From Siphonodentalium dalli (taxonomy: Eukaryota > Mollusca > Scaphopoda > Gadilida > Siphonodentaliidae), in the NCBI GenBank assembly GCA_032622095.1, contig CP136069.1, positions 120,394,126 to 120,458,125 of the forward strand: a stretch of 64,000 nucleotides of DNA, given 5' to 3'. Made by a program: the position numbers and the translations under genes. The stretch's first letter is position 1; each line of letters opens with the position of its first letter. This document shows positions 34,311 through 45,256 of this stretch, piece after piece. The notes beneath the pieces are model-generated. The model was not told the DNA's origin and ran no database searches. It worked only from the letters and a program-made list of their open reading frames with translations.

Positions 34311-35010
34311 GTTGATCGGATCAAAGCCAAGTATATTATTGGGGGAGAACGATCCATTAAGCCTAAGTCGATGATTTGTTCACAACAGATGGAGTCATGA
34401 TACATTATCAAGGATGATAGAAGGGTCCCCTCAACTATGTTCTTCGACACAGTATTTTCCCCGCACTGTGTCACTTGCATCTTATTGTGTTGTACTATAT
34501 ATAAGACCAAGCACATAATGCACACATATATCTTCTTATAAATAAATTATCTCTTAGAAAATGTCCAGAGATGTCTTGCCTATTTATACTGACAATTTAT
34601 TTTTATTCTTGTGGCAAAGGAATTGAGGGAGTGATTAGTTATGTTGACTAAGGTGTTAATTTAGTATGTGAAACATGTATCCGGGGGATGTATCGAGTGG
34701 ACGGAGAAAGTGTTTTCTTTATCATCAGATGAACATAATTTAAACTCCCAATTTTGATAAACACCGACCAGGAATTATAGAACAACCATCTATATATGCC
34801 CAGCAATATTTAGCAATACATATGGACATGATAACATTTTTTAACAATACCACCCTATCCACATGTATGGCTAAACATATCATTGGCATAGATGAGTTGT
34901 TGTAGTTGTTACATTGATGCTGGTCGGGTTTCTCCAAATTTAATACTAAAACAGAATGATCCATAAGCTACGGTGGCTGGTTTAGGACATGGGAAAGTTT
35001 TTTATTTAAT
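34311..35010. other. Non-coding DNA, no gene seen
   Basis: AT-rich sequence without supported features. Confidence 0.5.
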
Positions 35011-35090
35011 TTCGTGGCCACGAAATACGAATTCGTGTCCACGAAATTACTAATTCGTGGCAACGAACTACTAATTCGTGGCGAATTATA
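35011..35090. repeat. Short CGTGGCCACGAA tandem
   Basis: Four decayed units of about 25 bp repeat TTCGTGG(C/T)CACGAA followed by TACTAA. Each holds a CGTGGCCACG-like palindrome. Confidence 0.75.
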
Positions 35091-35132
35091 ACTGATTGAC
35101 CTTTGCATATATCCAGATACCTTTACGGTTGG

Positions 35133-35225
35133 ATAGGATAGGATAGGATATTTTATTTCAATATACACATATTAATACACAATACATTTGACAAATATTG
35201 TATTGTATATTCGAGGGGGTGGCAT
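35133..35225 (-). mobile_element. Possible LINE 3' tail fragment
   Basis: Read on the minus strand, the sequence ends TTGAAATAAAATATCCTATC followed by more ATCCT units. AATAAA followed by a short tandem tail is the end style of CR1/L2-like elements and of the 5.2-kb LINE. Only about 90 bp can be assigned, with no coding part. Confidence 0.4.
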
Positions 35226-35489
35226 AGTCAGACTAGACTGTCTTAGGGTATGGTTACACTTGATGATGTTTTAGAAACTATGCGTACGATCGCAGAGAAG
35301 CTACTATAACCCCCTTATGGCGTGGGACCCCGGGCTCTATGGGGATATGAACGTCCGATATAAACTAGCACAGAGAGAACGGGGAAACACGGGTCAAGTG
35401 GCTCCAAGAAAAACTGAATATTCATTAGTTTTTACCACAAGGGGTCGAATGGGAATGACATTTCACTCGGCATATATATATTGACCGAT

Positions 35490-36040
35490 TTAAGTCAAAT
35501 AAGGGGTTTTGTAGGGTGGGCCCAATACAAAAACAAACTTATAAATATTCACCCCTTTCAACCATACCCGATCCAAAAAGGTCGCGGCTGAGAAGGGGCC
35601 AAATATGGTACACATTATTTCTAGGTCACCGATATAGATCAAATAAAGGGTGTTGTACGGTAGCTCACAAAGCAACCTAAATTTTCACACCTTCAGCCCA
35701 ATCGAGCGAAAATGATAAATGATCAGAGGGGTCCATATATGGTACCATACAATTGCCCCCCCCCCCCACATTTTAGGTCGAATACAGTGTGTTGTAGGGT
35801 GACCCCTGCATATGATGAGATAAACTAAATATTCACCCGCTTTCACCATCCCCGATCCAAAATGGCCGCCCCAGATGGTTCAAATATGGCACCTATATAT
35901 ACAATTTATCGGCCCCTTAACCGTTTGATGTGGTAGAATTGGTGCTGTATAGGGTGGCCCCGGGTTGGTGAAATGGGTGATACTTAATTTGTTTTACGGG
36001 CCACCCTACAACACCCTTTATCTCAAATCGCCGTGGCTCA
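35490..36040. repeat. Decayed 140-155-bp tandem, last unit inverted
   Basis: Units marked by GGGTGTTGTAGGGTGGCCC-like words start near 35500, 35645, 35785 and 35940. They share ATTCACCC.TTTCA, ATCCAAAA.GG.CGC and CAAATATGG. The word then occurs on the other strand (CCACCCTACAACACCCTTTA at 36001-36020), so the final unit is flipped. Confidence 0.65.
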
Positions 36041-36634
36041 TGCCAAGATGGTGGACAACTACAACCAGATCATCTCTATCCGCTTCCATTACAACAATGG
36101 GACTGACGATCGTATATCACAATTATATATTTCGTGGCCAAATAAAAAAATTATTCCCATGTCCTAAAAGTTTTGACTGACACTTACATAAATATGACTC
36201 GCAGAATTGTTAGCACACAACTCCGTATTATGCGGTACTTCGTCATGGCAATAAACATTAGTTTTGTCAATTGATGAAAAAACAATCAATCAATTTTACA
36301 ACGAAATCCTGAAACTAGTCATGATAAACATTACATTTGTAGAATAGTGGACATTATCACTGAAGCACGTGATTGTGATGTATATGATTGATGTGAACCA
36401 CATTTGTATCAACTACTGTATCTGGTGGCCTGACTATATTGCAAGTTAATTTGGCAAAATCACATGTAGTTACGATATATTACATGTAAGAGCCATGCAT
36501 ATATGATAGCCATTAAGTTCCACCAATGTGAACATTTGAGTAAATTGTCAAACTCTATATAGGGTCCAACGTTAGGTTTGTTCGCAACTGTAGTACACTA
36601 CCCGCGGAGACTTATCTGACGACATCATTCTCAA
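36041..36634. other. Non-coding DNA, no gene seen
   Basis: AT-rich sequence without supported features. Confidence 0.5.
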
Positions 36635-37580
36635 AAATAATTTCAACTCGCACAATTCATGAAAAGGCTAATCGTGTTAGTTAATATCTGTATAATCAGG
36701 AAACGCTCTTTAAATTTTTTAAACCGTCCAAACAATTTGTTTCCACTGAAATGCCAGACTGGAAACAAGTAGACTCTGAAAGTAGACCGCTATATTTGAT
36801 ACTTTTGTTAATTTCAACTCGCACATCCACCAGAAGGTTAGTTATGAGGATTAATATTTGTATGATAAGCAAACGCTCTTTAAATTCTTAAAACAGTCCA
36901 AACAAACTTTTTTCCAATAAATTTTCAACTAGACACAGGTAAACTCTGAAAGTAGACACGCTATTGATAAATAAATCGTTCGCATGTCGTTTTAGACAAT
37001 CCGAAATTACGCGACCGTTGTTATCGACCAAAGGAATCTGGCTTGTGAAATCAGTGAGGGTGGGGTATGGTTAGATTTTCTGTGATATCTTTACCAAAAA
37101 TCGATGTATCGAAGTTTTGGTTGTGGCATATGATCAAGATATCCTTGTAGATTGTTCATGTTCGTCTATATGGGATCTAGCTGATTTTAAGAATATGCAA
37201 TGCCTTAATATTTGGGAACGAAAATTGAAAATGCAGTCATAAATACAATTGATCTGATGATTTTATGATAAAATTCCACATTAAGATATGTAATTAAGTA
37301 ATTTGTGGCAAGATCTCTCCATTGTTTTCGATTTCTAAGAACAAAGAAAGCCACTTACCGAACTTGCTATGCGTAATAGCATGTTTTTATTACCAGGTGG
37401 ATGGGAAAAAAATAGAGGGGTACACAAACAAAGGCCTCACACAAACCTGTTTCCACTAAAATATCAAGCTGGAAACAGGTAGATTCTGAAAATAGACACA
37501 CTGGTGGTATAGAAACTGTTCTCATATCGCTTTTAACATTCCGAAAACGCGCGATCATTTTTTTCGACATAAGGAATCCG
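36635..37580. repeat. 171-bp tandem duplication plus a displaced third copy
   Basis: TTTCAACTCGCACA, then AAACGCTCTTTAAATT, CCAAACAA and CTCTGAAAGTAGAC occurs at 36641 and 36812. A third piece at about 37441-37580 shares CTGTTTCCACTAAAAT, TCTGAAAATAGACAC, TCATATCGCTTTTA and GACATAAGGAATC with the tail of the second. The 37061-37440 interval between them is unremarkable. Confidence 0.65.
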
Positions 37581-37839
37581 ACTCTGTGTGAACATGGTGC
37601 ATCCTATATTATATAGGGCATAACAAAACATTTTACTAACCCAGCCTTCCAGGTAGTGACACCTGGCATTTTTAATCAAAGATGGCCGCCAAAATGGCGT
37701 CCAAATTTTGGAATATGGCAATTTTCCTACGTATTTCAGATACAAAATTACATATATATCCCGATGAAGATGGTGGACTATGGACTTTTAAATATTCTAT
37801 GGCGACATATCATATGGGCAAAGTACTAAACAGATGAGT

Positions 37840-38115
37840 GTCAGAGTGTGTCTCACAGAAATTAAAATTTCAGAAGCTCCTGGATTAAATAAAAGTGTCA
37901 ATTACACTGTAGCGCAACTTGGTGGGGGTAATTTCATGTATTACAGTCAATTGAGCTATTAGGAATGAAGAAAGTTGAAATGTATAAGTAAAACTAGATG
38001 TCAACACGAAGAGATTATATTAAGTAAAATCCAATATGGCCACTGGCGGCCATGTTTTCTAATGAAATTCCAAAAAACTTTGATAGCTCCCATCTAGTGG
38101 GGTTTATATATAAAA
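37840..38115. repeat. Repeat family R1, 5' part only
   Basis: It matches the head of the 17.66-kb copy (AAAAGTGTCAATTACACTGT, GTATTACAGTCAATTGAGC, GGAATGAAGAAAGTTGAAA) and then AAAATCCAATATGGCCACTG, after which similarity stops. This confirms where R1 begins. Confidence 0.7.
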
Positions 38116-38574
38116 AAATATCATTACCACCGCCACAATTATGACTCAACTCAACCTAAGAAAATGAGGTGGCCAGGTAGACACAGCAGTGACGAAGACA
38201 CGATGTTGTGCAACGAAGGACCCGTTCCCCTTGTATAGTAGATACAGAAATGTTTAGGTTACGTTAATACGCATATCAAATGAGGTGTCTTTTATAGTCA
38301 TTCACTCTACCATGTCATTATGTCATTCTAGGGCGGAATTCTTTCAAACCAGTTTTTGTCCCCCGAAATTTTTTCGGAGGACTATTAAAATAGCCTACAC
38401 GTGCTGAGGTGTGATTTCTCTGTTCATCAATAGCCTATAATATGACAGAATCTTCCATCAATATCTGAATTACCATTGAGAAATATATCCAACGAATAAA
38501 CGCATTGATTTTGGGACATCAGGTTTAGAATTACATCAACGGAAACCTTCTTCAAATATGCCATATATAGTCTT
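38116..38574. other. Non-coding DNA with a CCCCCGAA hairpin
   Basis: Holds the GTCCCCCGAAATTTTTTCGG hairpin near 38358. Nothing else supported. Confidence 0.5.
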
Positions 38575-38999
38575 CGTGACGGAATTACAACGTTGTGTAA
38601 TTCCGTCACGTTCAAGAATGTAATTCCGTATAACTGCAATGCGACCGCAAGCACAAAGTGAGGACACGGTAAATCATTCTGTGATTTGCAAATTATATAG
38701 ATAGTCTATCCATATAAATTACCAGGTTGTCAGTTTACTCTCTAGTCATCAGAATTTGCAGATAATACGATCACTTGCGGGTAGTGGCATACCGAGGTTA
38801 CTTCTGTGGAATTCCGTCACGGATTTTCAACCCACTCTGAGTAGAACACTGTCAATGCGATATGACCCACTGTTCATAGTCTTCAAAGAAGAGAATCCAA
38901 GGTTTCCAGTATACAAACTACCCTAACTAATCTCAAACAAAATGCAAGCAAATGAAAGCTCAAACTTGTTTGACTCGTTTTTTTTGTAATTCCGTCACG
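38575..38999. repeat. TGTAATTCCGTCACG motif cluster with perfect hairpin
   Basis: CGTGACGGAATTACA (38575-38589) and TGTAATTCCGTCACG (38596-38610) form a perfect 15-bp stem around a 6-base loop. The same word recurs as GAATTCCGTCACG ending at 38821 and as the full TGTAATTCCGTCACG at 38985-38999. A partial copy lies at about 38619. Confidence 0.85.
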
Positions 39000-39440
39000 A
39001 TGGATTTGATGACCACTTTCACTGCCTCTAGCCCAGGCAAATTCTACAATTCATTAAATTAATTCAGTATTCACAATATCAATAACATTATATAACATAT
39101 ATACAATCTTAATATTCACATTGTATAGTAGGCCTAAATGTAATGATTCTGTATCTGTAGATATTACAGTGCAGGATCCAATTCTGGTTGTAGACGCACT
39201 GGTCCAGGAGCTACCACGGCCGAGTAACTTTATAACCCTGTGGTGACTCCAGTAGCGTTCTTTAACGTACACACACCGATGCGTGCACACGGTCACCGGT
39301 CAGCCATTAATGTCCGCGCCCGATCGGACAGCGTACTGCACCCACGACAACATACCTGGACATGTGTAACTTGTAATGGGGGGGGGGGGGAGTCCGCATT
39401 TTGCATTCGGATCTTAATTCAGTGATCTCGAATGAGACTT
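39000..39440. other. Non-coding DNA, no gene seen
   Basis: Contains a G-run near 39379. Frames here are short and featureless. Confidence 0.5.
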
Positions 39441-39556
39441 TATACAGTATCTATATCACTCTGAGCTTTGATGGGTGGGTTTCTCGACTCGACTCAAATA
39501 TTTTTGACCCCCGAAGCCAAAGATGTAGTAATTTAGGAGCGTCTGATCGGATTGAT
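39441..39556. mobile_element. M1 MITE fragment, copy F (right half)
   Basis: TATATCACTCTGAGC, then TGATGGGTGGGTTTCTCGAC, CCCGAAGCCAAAGATGTAGT and CGTCTGATCGGATTGA match the right half of copies A and C, but the terminal ACCTTTAA is lost. Confidence 0.7.
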
Positions 39557-39915
39557 AAATAAACACATCCCAGCCATACCCATGGCTCATAAGTCTAAAA
39601 CACTTCGTTTTAGTTTGAATTAAAGTTGCCTATTTTCGAGGTATCACGTTTTTGGATGTTTTTTTTAGGCCGCTAACCCCGGTTTGGTGTGTTTTGTTAG
39701 CATGATTTTGAATGTTAATTAGGCTAAAGGCTCAGATTTAATTTAAATCAGCAACTGAAACTAATAGAAACTGGACGAATAAAGTCAAGTTGGGAGAAGA
39801 GGACAATTTGAAAACAAACAGTAAAATCGTGAGGAGGCGGCACGTTTTTGGAGGGGCGTTCAGGTTAGATATGGCAAGAAACGTCAGCAAAAAGTTAAGG
39901 GGGTAAGTTTTTGTC
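39557..39915. other. Flank of the 83-bp satellite, no gene
   Basis: Non-coding sequence before the first recognisable satellite unit. Confidence 0.5.
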
Positions 39916-42060
39916 CCATGTAGAAAGCGTTGATACAGAGCGGGACAAGCGTTACAAAAGCTGATAAAATATGTTTTTATTTTTCATCGTTATCTGCGTC
40001 TCAGAAGTAACCATTGATACAGATCGATACAAGCGTTTCAGATGTTTAAGGAATCGATTTTATTTCTAGTGATTATCTGCGTCCCAGTAGTAACCCTTGA
40101 TACAGAGCGATACAAGCGTTACAGGAGTTTAATGAATCGTTTTTATTTCTAGTGATTATCTGCGTCCCATTAGTAACCCTTGACACAGAGCGATTACAAT
40201 CGTTACAGAAGTTAAAGAATCGTTTTTATTTCTAGTGATTATCTGCGTCCCAGTAGTAACCCTTGATACAGAGCGATACAAGCGTTACAGGAGTTTAATG
40301 AATCGTTTTTATTTCTAGTGATTATCTGCGTCCCAGTAGTAACCCTTGATACAGAGCGATACAAGCGTTACAGGAGTTTAAGGAATCGTTTTTATTTCAA
40401 GTGATTATCTGCGTCCCAGTAGTAACCCTTGATACAGAGCGATACAAGCGTTACAGAAGTTTAAGGAATACATTTTATTTATAGCGATTATCTGCGTCAC
40501 AGTAGTAACCCTTGATACAGAGCGATACAAGCGTTACAGGAGTTTAAGGAATCGTTTTTATTTCTAGTGATTATTTGCGTCCCAGTAGTAACCCTTGATG
40601 CAGAGCGATACAAGCGTTACAGTAACTTATAGAGGTGATTTTATTTCTCATCGTTATCTGCGTTCCAGTAGTAACCCTTGGTACAGAGCGATACAACCGT
40701 TACAGAAGTTTAAGGAATCAGTTTTATTTCTAGTGATTATCTGCGTCCCAGTAGTAACCCTTGATACAGAGCGATACAAGCGTTACATAAGTTTAAGGAA
40801 TCGTTTTTATTTCTAGTGATTATCTGCGTCCCAGTAGTAACCCTTGATACAGAGCTATACAAGCGTTACAGAAGTTTAATGAATCGATTTTATTTCTCAT
40901 CGTTATCTGCGTCCCACTAGTAACCCTTGATACAGAGCGATACAAACGTTACAGACGTTTAAAGGTACTCAATCCGATCAGAGGGTCCCCATCTCAACAG
41001 ATTCCAACAACAACAATCCGATCAGAGGGTCCTATATTACTATTTCTTTGGCTCTGGGGGTGAAACATATTTGATTCGAGTCGAGGAACCCATCAAACAA
41101 AGCTCAGAGTTATTAGATATTGATTTTTGAAATTTGTTATTTTCTCGAGATGAGTACTAATAATTGCCATTAATTTCGTAATCAGCTCGAGATGTGTACA
41201 CCAAAACACTATTCAAACAGACAAGGATGGATAACTCTAAAATCAAGTGGTAATAATAACGCAATTTTGACTGTGTTCTGGGACAGAAAGAATAGAAATA
41301 ACGAAACTTCAAATATCGATATCTGATCACACTGAGCGTTGATTGGTAGGTTCCTCGACTCGAATCAATTATGTTTTACCCCCAAAGCCAAATAAATAGT
41401 AATATAGGACCCTCTGGTCGGATTGAGTACCTTTAAGGAATCGTTTTTATTTCTAGTGAGTATCTGCGTCCCAGTAGTAACCCTTGATACAGAGCGATAC
41501 TAGCGTTACAAAATATTATAGAGGTGATTTTATTTCTCATCGTTATCTGCGTTCCAGTAGTAACCTTTGGTACAGAGCGATACAACCGTTACAGAAGTTT
41601 AGGGAATCAATTTTATTTCTAGTGATTATCTGCGTCCCAGTAGTAACCATTGATTCTGAGCGATACAAGCGTTACAGAAGTTTAAGGAATCGTTTTTTAT
41701 TTCTATTGATTATCTGCGTCCCAGTAGTAACCCTTGATATAGAGCGATACAAGCGTTACAGAAGTTTAAGGAATTGTTTTTGATTTCTAGTGATTATCTG
41801 CGTCCCAGTAGTAACCCTTGATGCAGAGCGATACAAGCGTTACAGTAACTTATAGAGGTGATTTTATTTATAATCGTTATCTGCGTCCTAGCAGTAACCC
41901 TTGGTACATAGCGATACAAGCGTTACAGAAGTTTAAGGAATCGTTTTTATTTCTAGTGATTGTTTGCGTCCCAGTAGTAACCCTTGACACAGAGCGATAC
42001 AAGCGTTACAGAATGTTATAGAGGTGATTTTATTTCTCATCGTTTTCTGCGTCCCAGTAA
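39916..42060 (+). repeat. 83-bp satellite array, main block
   Basis: The unit reads GAATCGTTTTTATTTCTAGT, GATTATCTGCGTCCCAGTAG, TAACCCTTGATACAGAGCG and ATACAAGCGTTACAGAAGTT, then TAAG. TAACCC recurs at 40091, 40174, 40257, 40340 and 40423, an exact 83-bp period. There are about 20 units in this block, interrupted by M1 copy C. The period is not a multiple of 3, so the long frames seen here shift and are not genes. Confidence 0.92.
40963..41432. mobile_element. TTAA-target MITE (family M1), copy C, inside satellite
   Basis: The ends AGGTACTCAATCCGATCA and CGGATTGAGTACCT sit between TTAA at 40959-40962 and 41433-41436. Intact satellite units read GTTTAAGGAATCG at this point, and here they read GTTTAA + element + TTAAGGAATCG, which proves a TTAA duplication. 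The left end is a mosaic: the first 50 bp match copy B's right end inverted, and AATCCGATCAGAGGGTCC then repeats before A-type sequence begins. Confidence 0.92.
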
Positions 42061-43522
42061 TAGACCATTTTACAGATAACCATTTTGACTGTTGCATTGT
42101 GGGCCAGAAAGTATCCAAACAAAGTCATGTGCTTTACGGCCGCATGCATTTACTATGGGGGATTTAGGGTGGGTCTATAAAACTAATTATAACTTTGGTA
42201 TCTGTCATAGTTTTCGCGAGAAATTTTAAATATATATCAGGGACATGTACCCCTTCTAGAATGTTCAAAAACATTTCAAGTTGCTTGTCGTATTTTAATT
42301 GATTTTATGCGATGAAATAATGCGAAAATTCAGAAAATTGCACTAATTTCTCAATATTTTGCGGTTTTAGTAAACGTCTGATAAAAGTCGTTCTATTGGG
42401 GATTTTTAAACCAAATTTTCAGAGAATATAGAGTAAAGACAGTAATATCGGAATATCGTCAAGGAGCTCTGTGCATTTGGTATTAATTAACTCTCAGACT
42501 GCCGAAGCTGCCGTCAATAAATTCGCTTTTTCGTGTTCGACGAAAATGAAACTTGTCTGTTTAAAGGTCCCATTTTCGTGTCGAATGGTGAAAGAATCTC
42601 CATTTGTCAAGTTTATGGATAAATTACATCACACTTAATCGGCTTATGTCCGCGGCCATAAACCTGTGTTTTATAACAATTTATTTGAGACAAACTGTTG
42701 CGCGCATACGTAGCAGACGGCGCTTATCAGTTGAAGTTAATAATCGTGAAGCCTGTGTAACAAATGTTCAAATACAACAGAAAAAAACTACGTAAAATAA
42801 ATAGCGTGACCAATGAGCATTCACAAAACAATATACATCAGTTTTGAAACGCTCTTTATCGTGTACCGGCGCTTTTGCGCAAAAAGGTTTTTAATATTCT
42901 CAATATTTTGCGGTTTTAGTAAACGCCTGCCTGATAAAAGTCGTTCTATTGGGAACTTTTACACCAACTTTTTAGAGAATATAGAGTAAACACAGTACTA
43001 TCGGAATATCGTAAAGGAGTTCCGTGCATTTGGGATTAATTACCCCTCAGACTGCCGAAGCTGCCGTCAATAAATTCTCTCTTCGCACATCTGGCTTCGC
43101 GTGCGTTTCACGAAAATGAAACTGTTTTATGAAAAACTTCATGTTTTAACTGACAACTGAAGCATGCGAGAGGGCGAGGTGATACTCTTTCATGTCTATT
43201 GTGACATGTTGAACCTAATCCATATGCTAGGGTTTCTTCAAAAGTTGTCTGAAAATGCCGCCACTGCCTGCTATATATGCGACTTGGTTTGGAGAACAAA
43301 ATCACCGGGAACTGATGGAACATGGTAATATGAATTACCAATATATTATATTGTAATAAATTATTATTGGGAATAAATATTATTAAACCAAATCACCGGG
43401 TGAAGGAGAAGATCTCTCGATCTTTTCGACCATCCCGGGCGCTTCGCACCCTTCTACTCTCATTCAACAAAATCACTTCGCTTCGTGCTCATCTAATACC
43501 CTTACAAAATCATAAATTGAAA

Positions 43523-43581
43523 ATGCCTTCAAATCGCTGTGCAGTTTTCGGTTGCAATAATGACCGACGTAACCCAGAAAC
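43523..43581 (+). CDS. THAP-domain first exon (transposase remnant)
   Basis: ATG at 43523 opens MPSNRCAVFGCNNDRRNPET, the start of a THAP zinc finger: a proline after Met and C-x4-C as CAVFGC. It is followed directly by the donor AC|GTGAGT at 43582. THAP fingers are DNA-binding domains in P-element, Kolobok and ISL2EU-type transposases and in host proteins derived from them. The rest of the finger (the Trp, the Pro and the final C-x2-H with HF) should lie in a later exon, and I find none downstream, so the remainder has been deleted. A second short coding-like stretch upstream (43256-43327, MPPLPAIYATWFGEQ, ending ACATG|GTAATA) could be another exon or 5' UTR. The position just inside the left arm suits a transposase 5' end. 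Confidence 0.6.
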
Positions 43582-43592
43582 GTGAGTATAAT

Positions 43593-44120
43593 TTAATTTG
43601 ATATGAATATTCGTACATGTACTATATATAAGTTTATTGATTTCCTACAAAACACTTTCAAGTTTAGAGTAGTTCGGAAGGTCATTTTATACCATATAAA
43701 ACGGAACCAATAAAGAACGTTTATGTTCTCATTACATGACCGCAAATATGTCGTTTTCAATCTACATCGATGTGTTAAGATGGAGATGCACGTTTTGCAT
43801 AAATACAGCAAAATATGGCAAGAGATTTCAACAAAGTATTTCTTTGGATCTATCTGGCGAAAAATCTTGAATTTCACATCTTCGTTGTATGTAGAATCTG
43901 AGCATTTATTAAGAGACAACAAAAACTCCAGGCATAACAACTTCGCTTTTTGGGTATTAACCGTTTTCTGTTGATCATCTGCCGACTGAATAACTGGAAA
44001 TTTCTGTTTGTGTGCCAACTCGGCTAGCTGCACTTTCTCATCTTTTTTTCGTCTAGTTGATGGAACACCACGGTCGTTTAGGAAGGTTTTTAGTTCGCTG
44101 TCTGTACATCAACTGGCCAT
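43593..44120 (-). pseudogene. SAP-like domain protein, 5' part, in the same transposon
   Basis: On the minus strand ATG GCC AGT at 44120 begins a frame that hits a TGA at the fourth codon. It then continues CTDSELKTFLNDRGVPSTRR, KKDEKVQLAELAHKQKFPV and so on. The pattern (E-L-K-x-F-L-x-x-R-G-V-P, basic turn, V-x-L-A-E-x-A) is a SAP-type helix-turn-helix DNA-binding motif as found at the N-terminus of many transposon-encoded accessory proteins. The following 60 residues (SADDQQKTVNTQKAKLLCLE, then CSDSTYNEDVKFKIFRQIDP) still look coding. After about 43850 the translation becomes hydrophobic and unlikely, so a donor was probably passed. No nuclease or other catalytic domain remains. Confidence 0.5.
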
Positions 44121-45256
44121 GCTTCAATTTTATATACCCCATAAAACTTCCGTTAGATGTTCTCACTTGTGTTTCAACAATTCACCGAAAGTGACGACGT
44201 GTCATGTATACCAAACATGTGTGATATACGGCATGAATTTGGCAAAGTATGACTTGTGTGCACTGCGTGCTCACCAAAGAATCACAATAGACTGTAACAA
44301 CACCAGTGATGTTTTACTTCAACTTTCAAAAGAGGAAGTTTGAACACATTTTGTATTGTTTGTTTTTTTTTAGCCTAGAACAAAATCCAATGATTGCGTC
44401 CATTAAAAACCTTCTTGTGCAAAAGTGCGGGTACACGATAAAGAGCGTTTTCATTTATAATCATTTTTACTCGTTTTCAAAACTGATGTATATTGTTTTG
44501 TGAATGCTCATTGGTCACGCTATTTATTTTACGTATTTTTTTTCCCGTTGTATTTGAACATTTGTTACACAGGCTTCACGATTATTAACTTCAACTGATA
44601 AGCGCCGACTGCTGCGTATGCGCGCAACAGTTTGTCTCAAATAAATTGTTATAAATACACAGGTTTATGGCCGCGGACATAAGCCGATTAAGTGTGATTT
44701 ATCCATGAACTTGACAAATGGAGATTCAATCACCATTCGACACGAAAATGGGACCTTTAAACAGACAAGTTTCATTTTCGTCGAACACGAAAAAACGAAT
44801 ATATTGACGGCAGCTTCGGCAGTCTGAGGGTTAATTAATACAAAATGCACAGAGCTCCTTTATGATATTCCGATAGTACTGTGTTTACTCTATATTCTCT
44901 GAAAATTTGGTTTAAAAATTCCCAATAGAACGACTTTTATCAGGCGTTTACTAAAACCGCAAAATATTGAGAAATTAGTGCAATTTTCTAAATTGTCGCA
45001 TTATTTCATCGTATAAAATCAATTAAAATACGACAAGCAACTGGAAATGTTTTTGAACATTCTAGAAGGGGTACATGTCCCTGATATGTGTTTAAAATTT
45101 CTCGCGTAAACTATGACAGATACCAAAGTTATAATTAGTTTTATAGACCCACCCTAAATCCCCCATAGTAAATGCATGCGGCCGTAAAGCACGTGGCTTT
45201 GTTTGGATAGTTTCTGGCCCACAATGCATCATTCTCGCTATCTGTAAAATGGTCTA

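Larger units (their letters stand above)
42061..45256. mobile_element. Long-inverted-repeat DNA transposon with THAP and SAP-like exons
   Basis: The ends TAGACCATTTTACAGATA and TATCTGTAAAATGGTCTA sit inside the 83-bp satellite, with TAA on both sides (42058-42060 and 45257-45259). The arms run about 0.8 kb (42061 to about 42890 and about 44405 to 45256) with modest mismatches. Just inside the left arm a direct partial repeat of the arm lies at about 42895-43100. The interior carries a THAP first exon (plus) and a SAP-like first exon (minus) pointing at each other, with no transposase core between. A TAA or TA target, a THAP gene and a second convergent gene fit the ISL2EU/PIF-Harbinger group, where a THAP-DDE transposase accompanies a YqaJ-type nuclease; that assignment is inference. 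It looks like an internal-deletion derivative. Confidence 0.75.

Noticed and set aside
40595-42021. Plus-strand frames with VVTLDTERYKRYRSLRNRF repeats
   Set aside because: The 83-bp satellite period shifts frame every unit; the translations are by-products.
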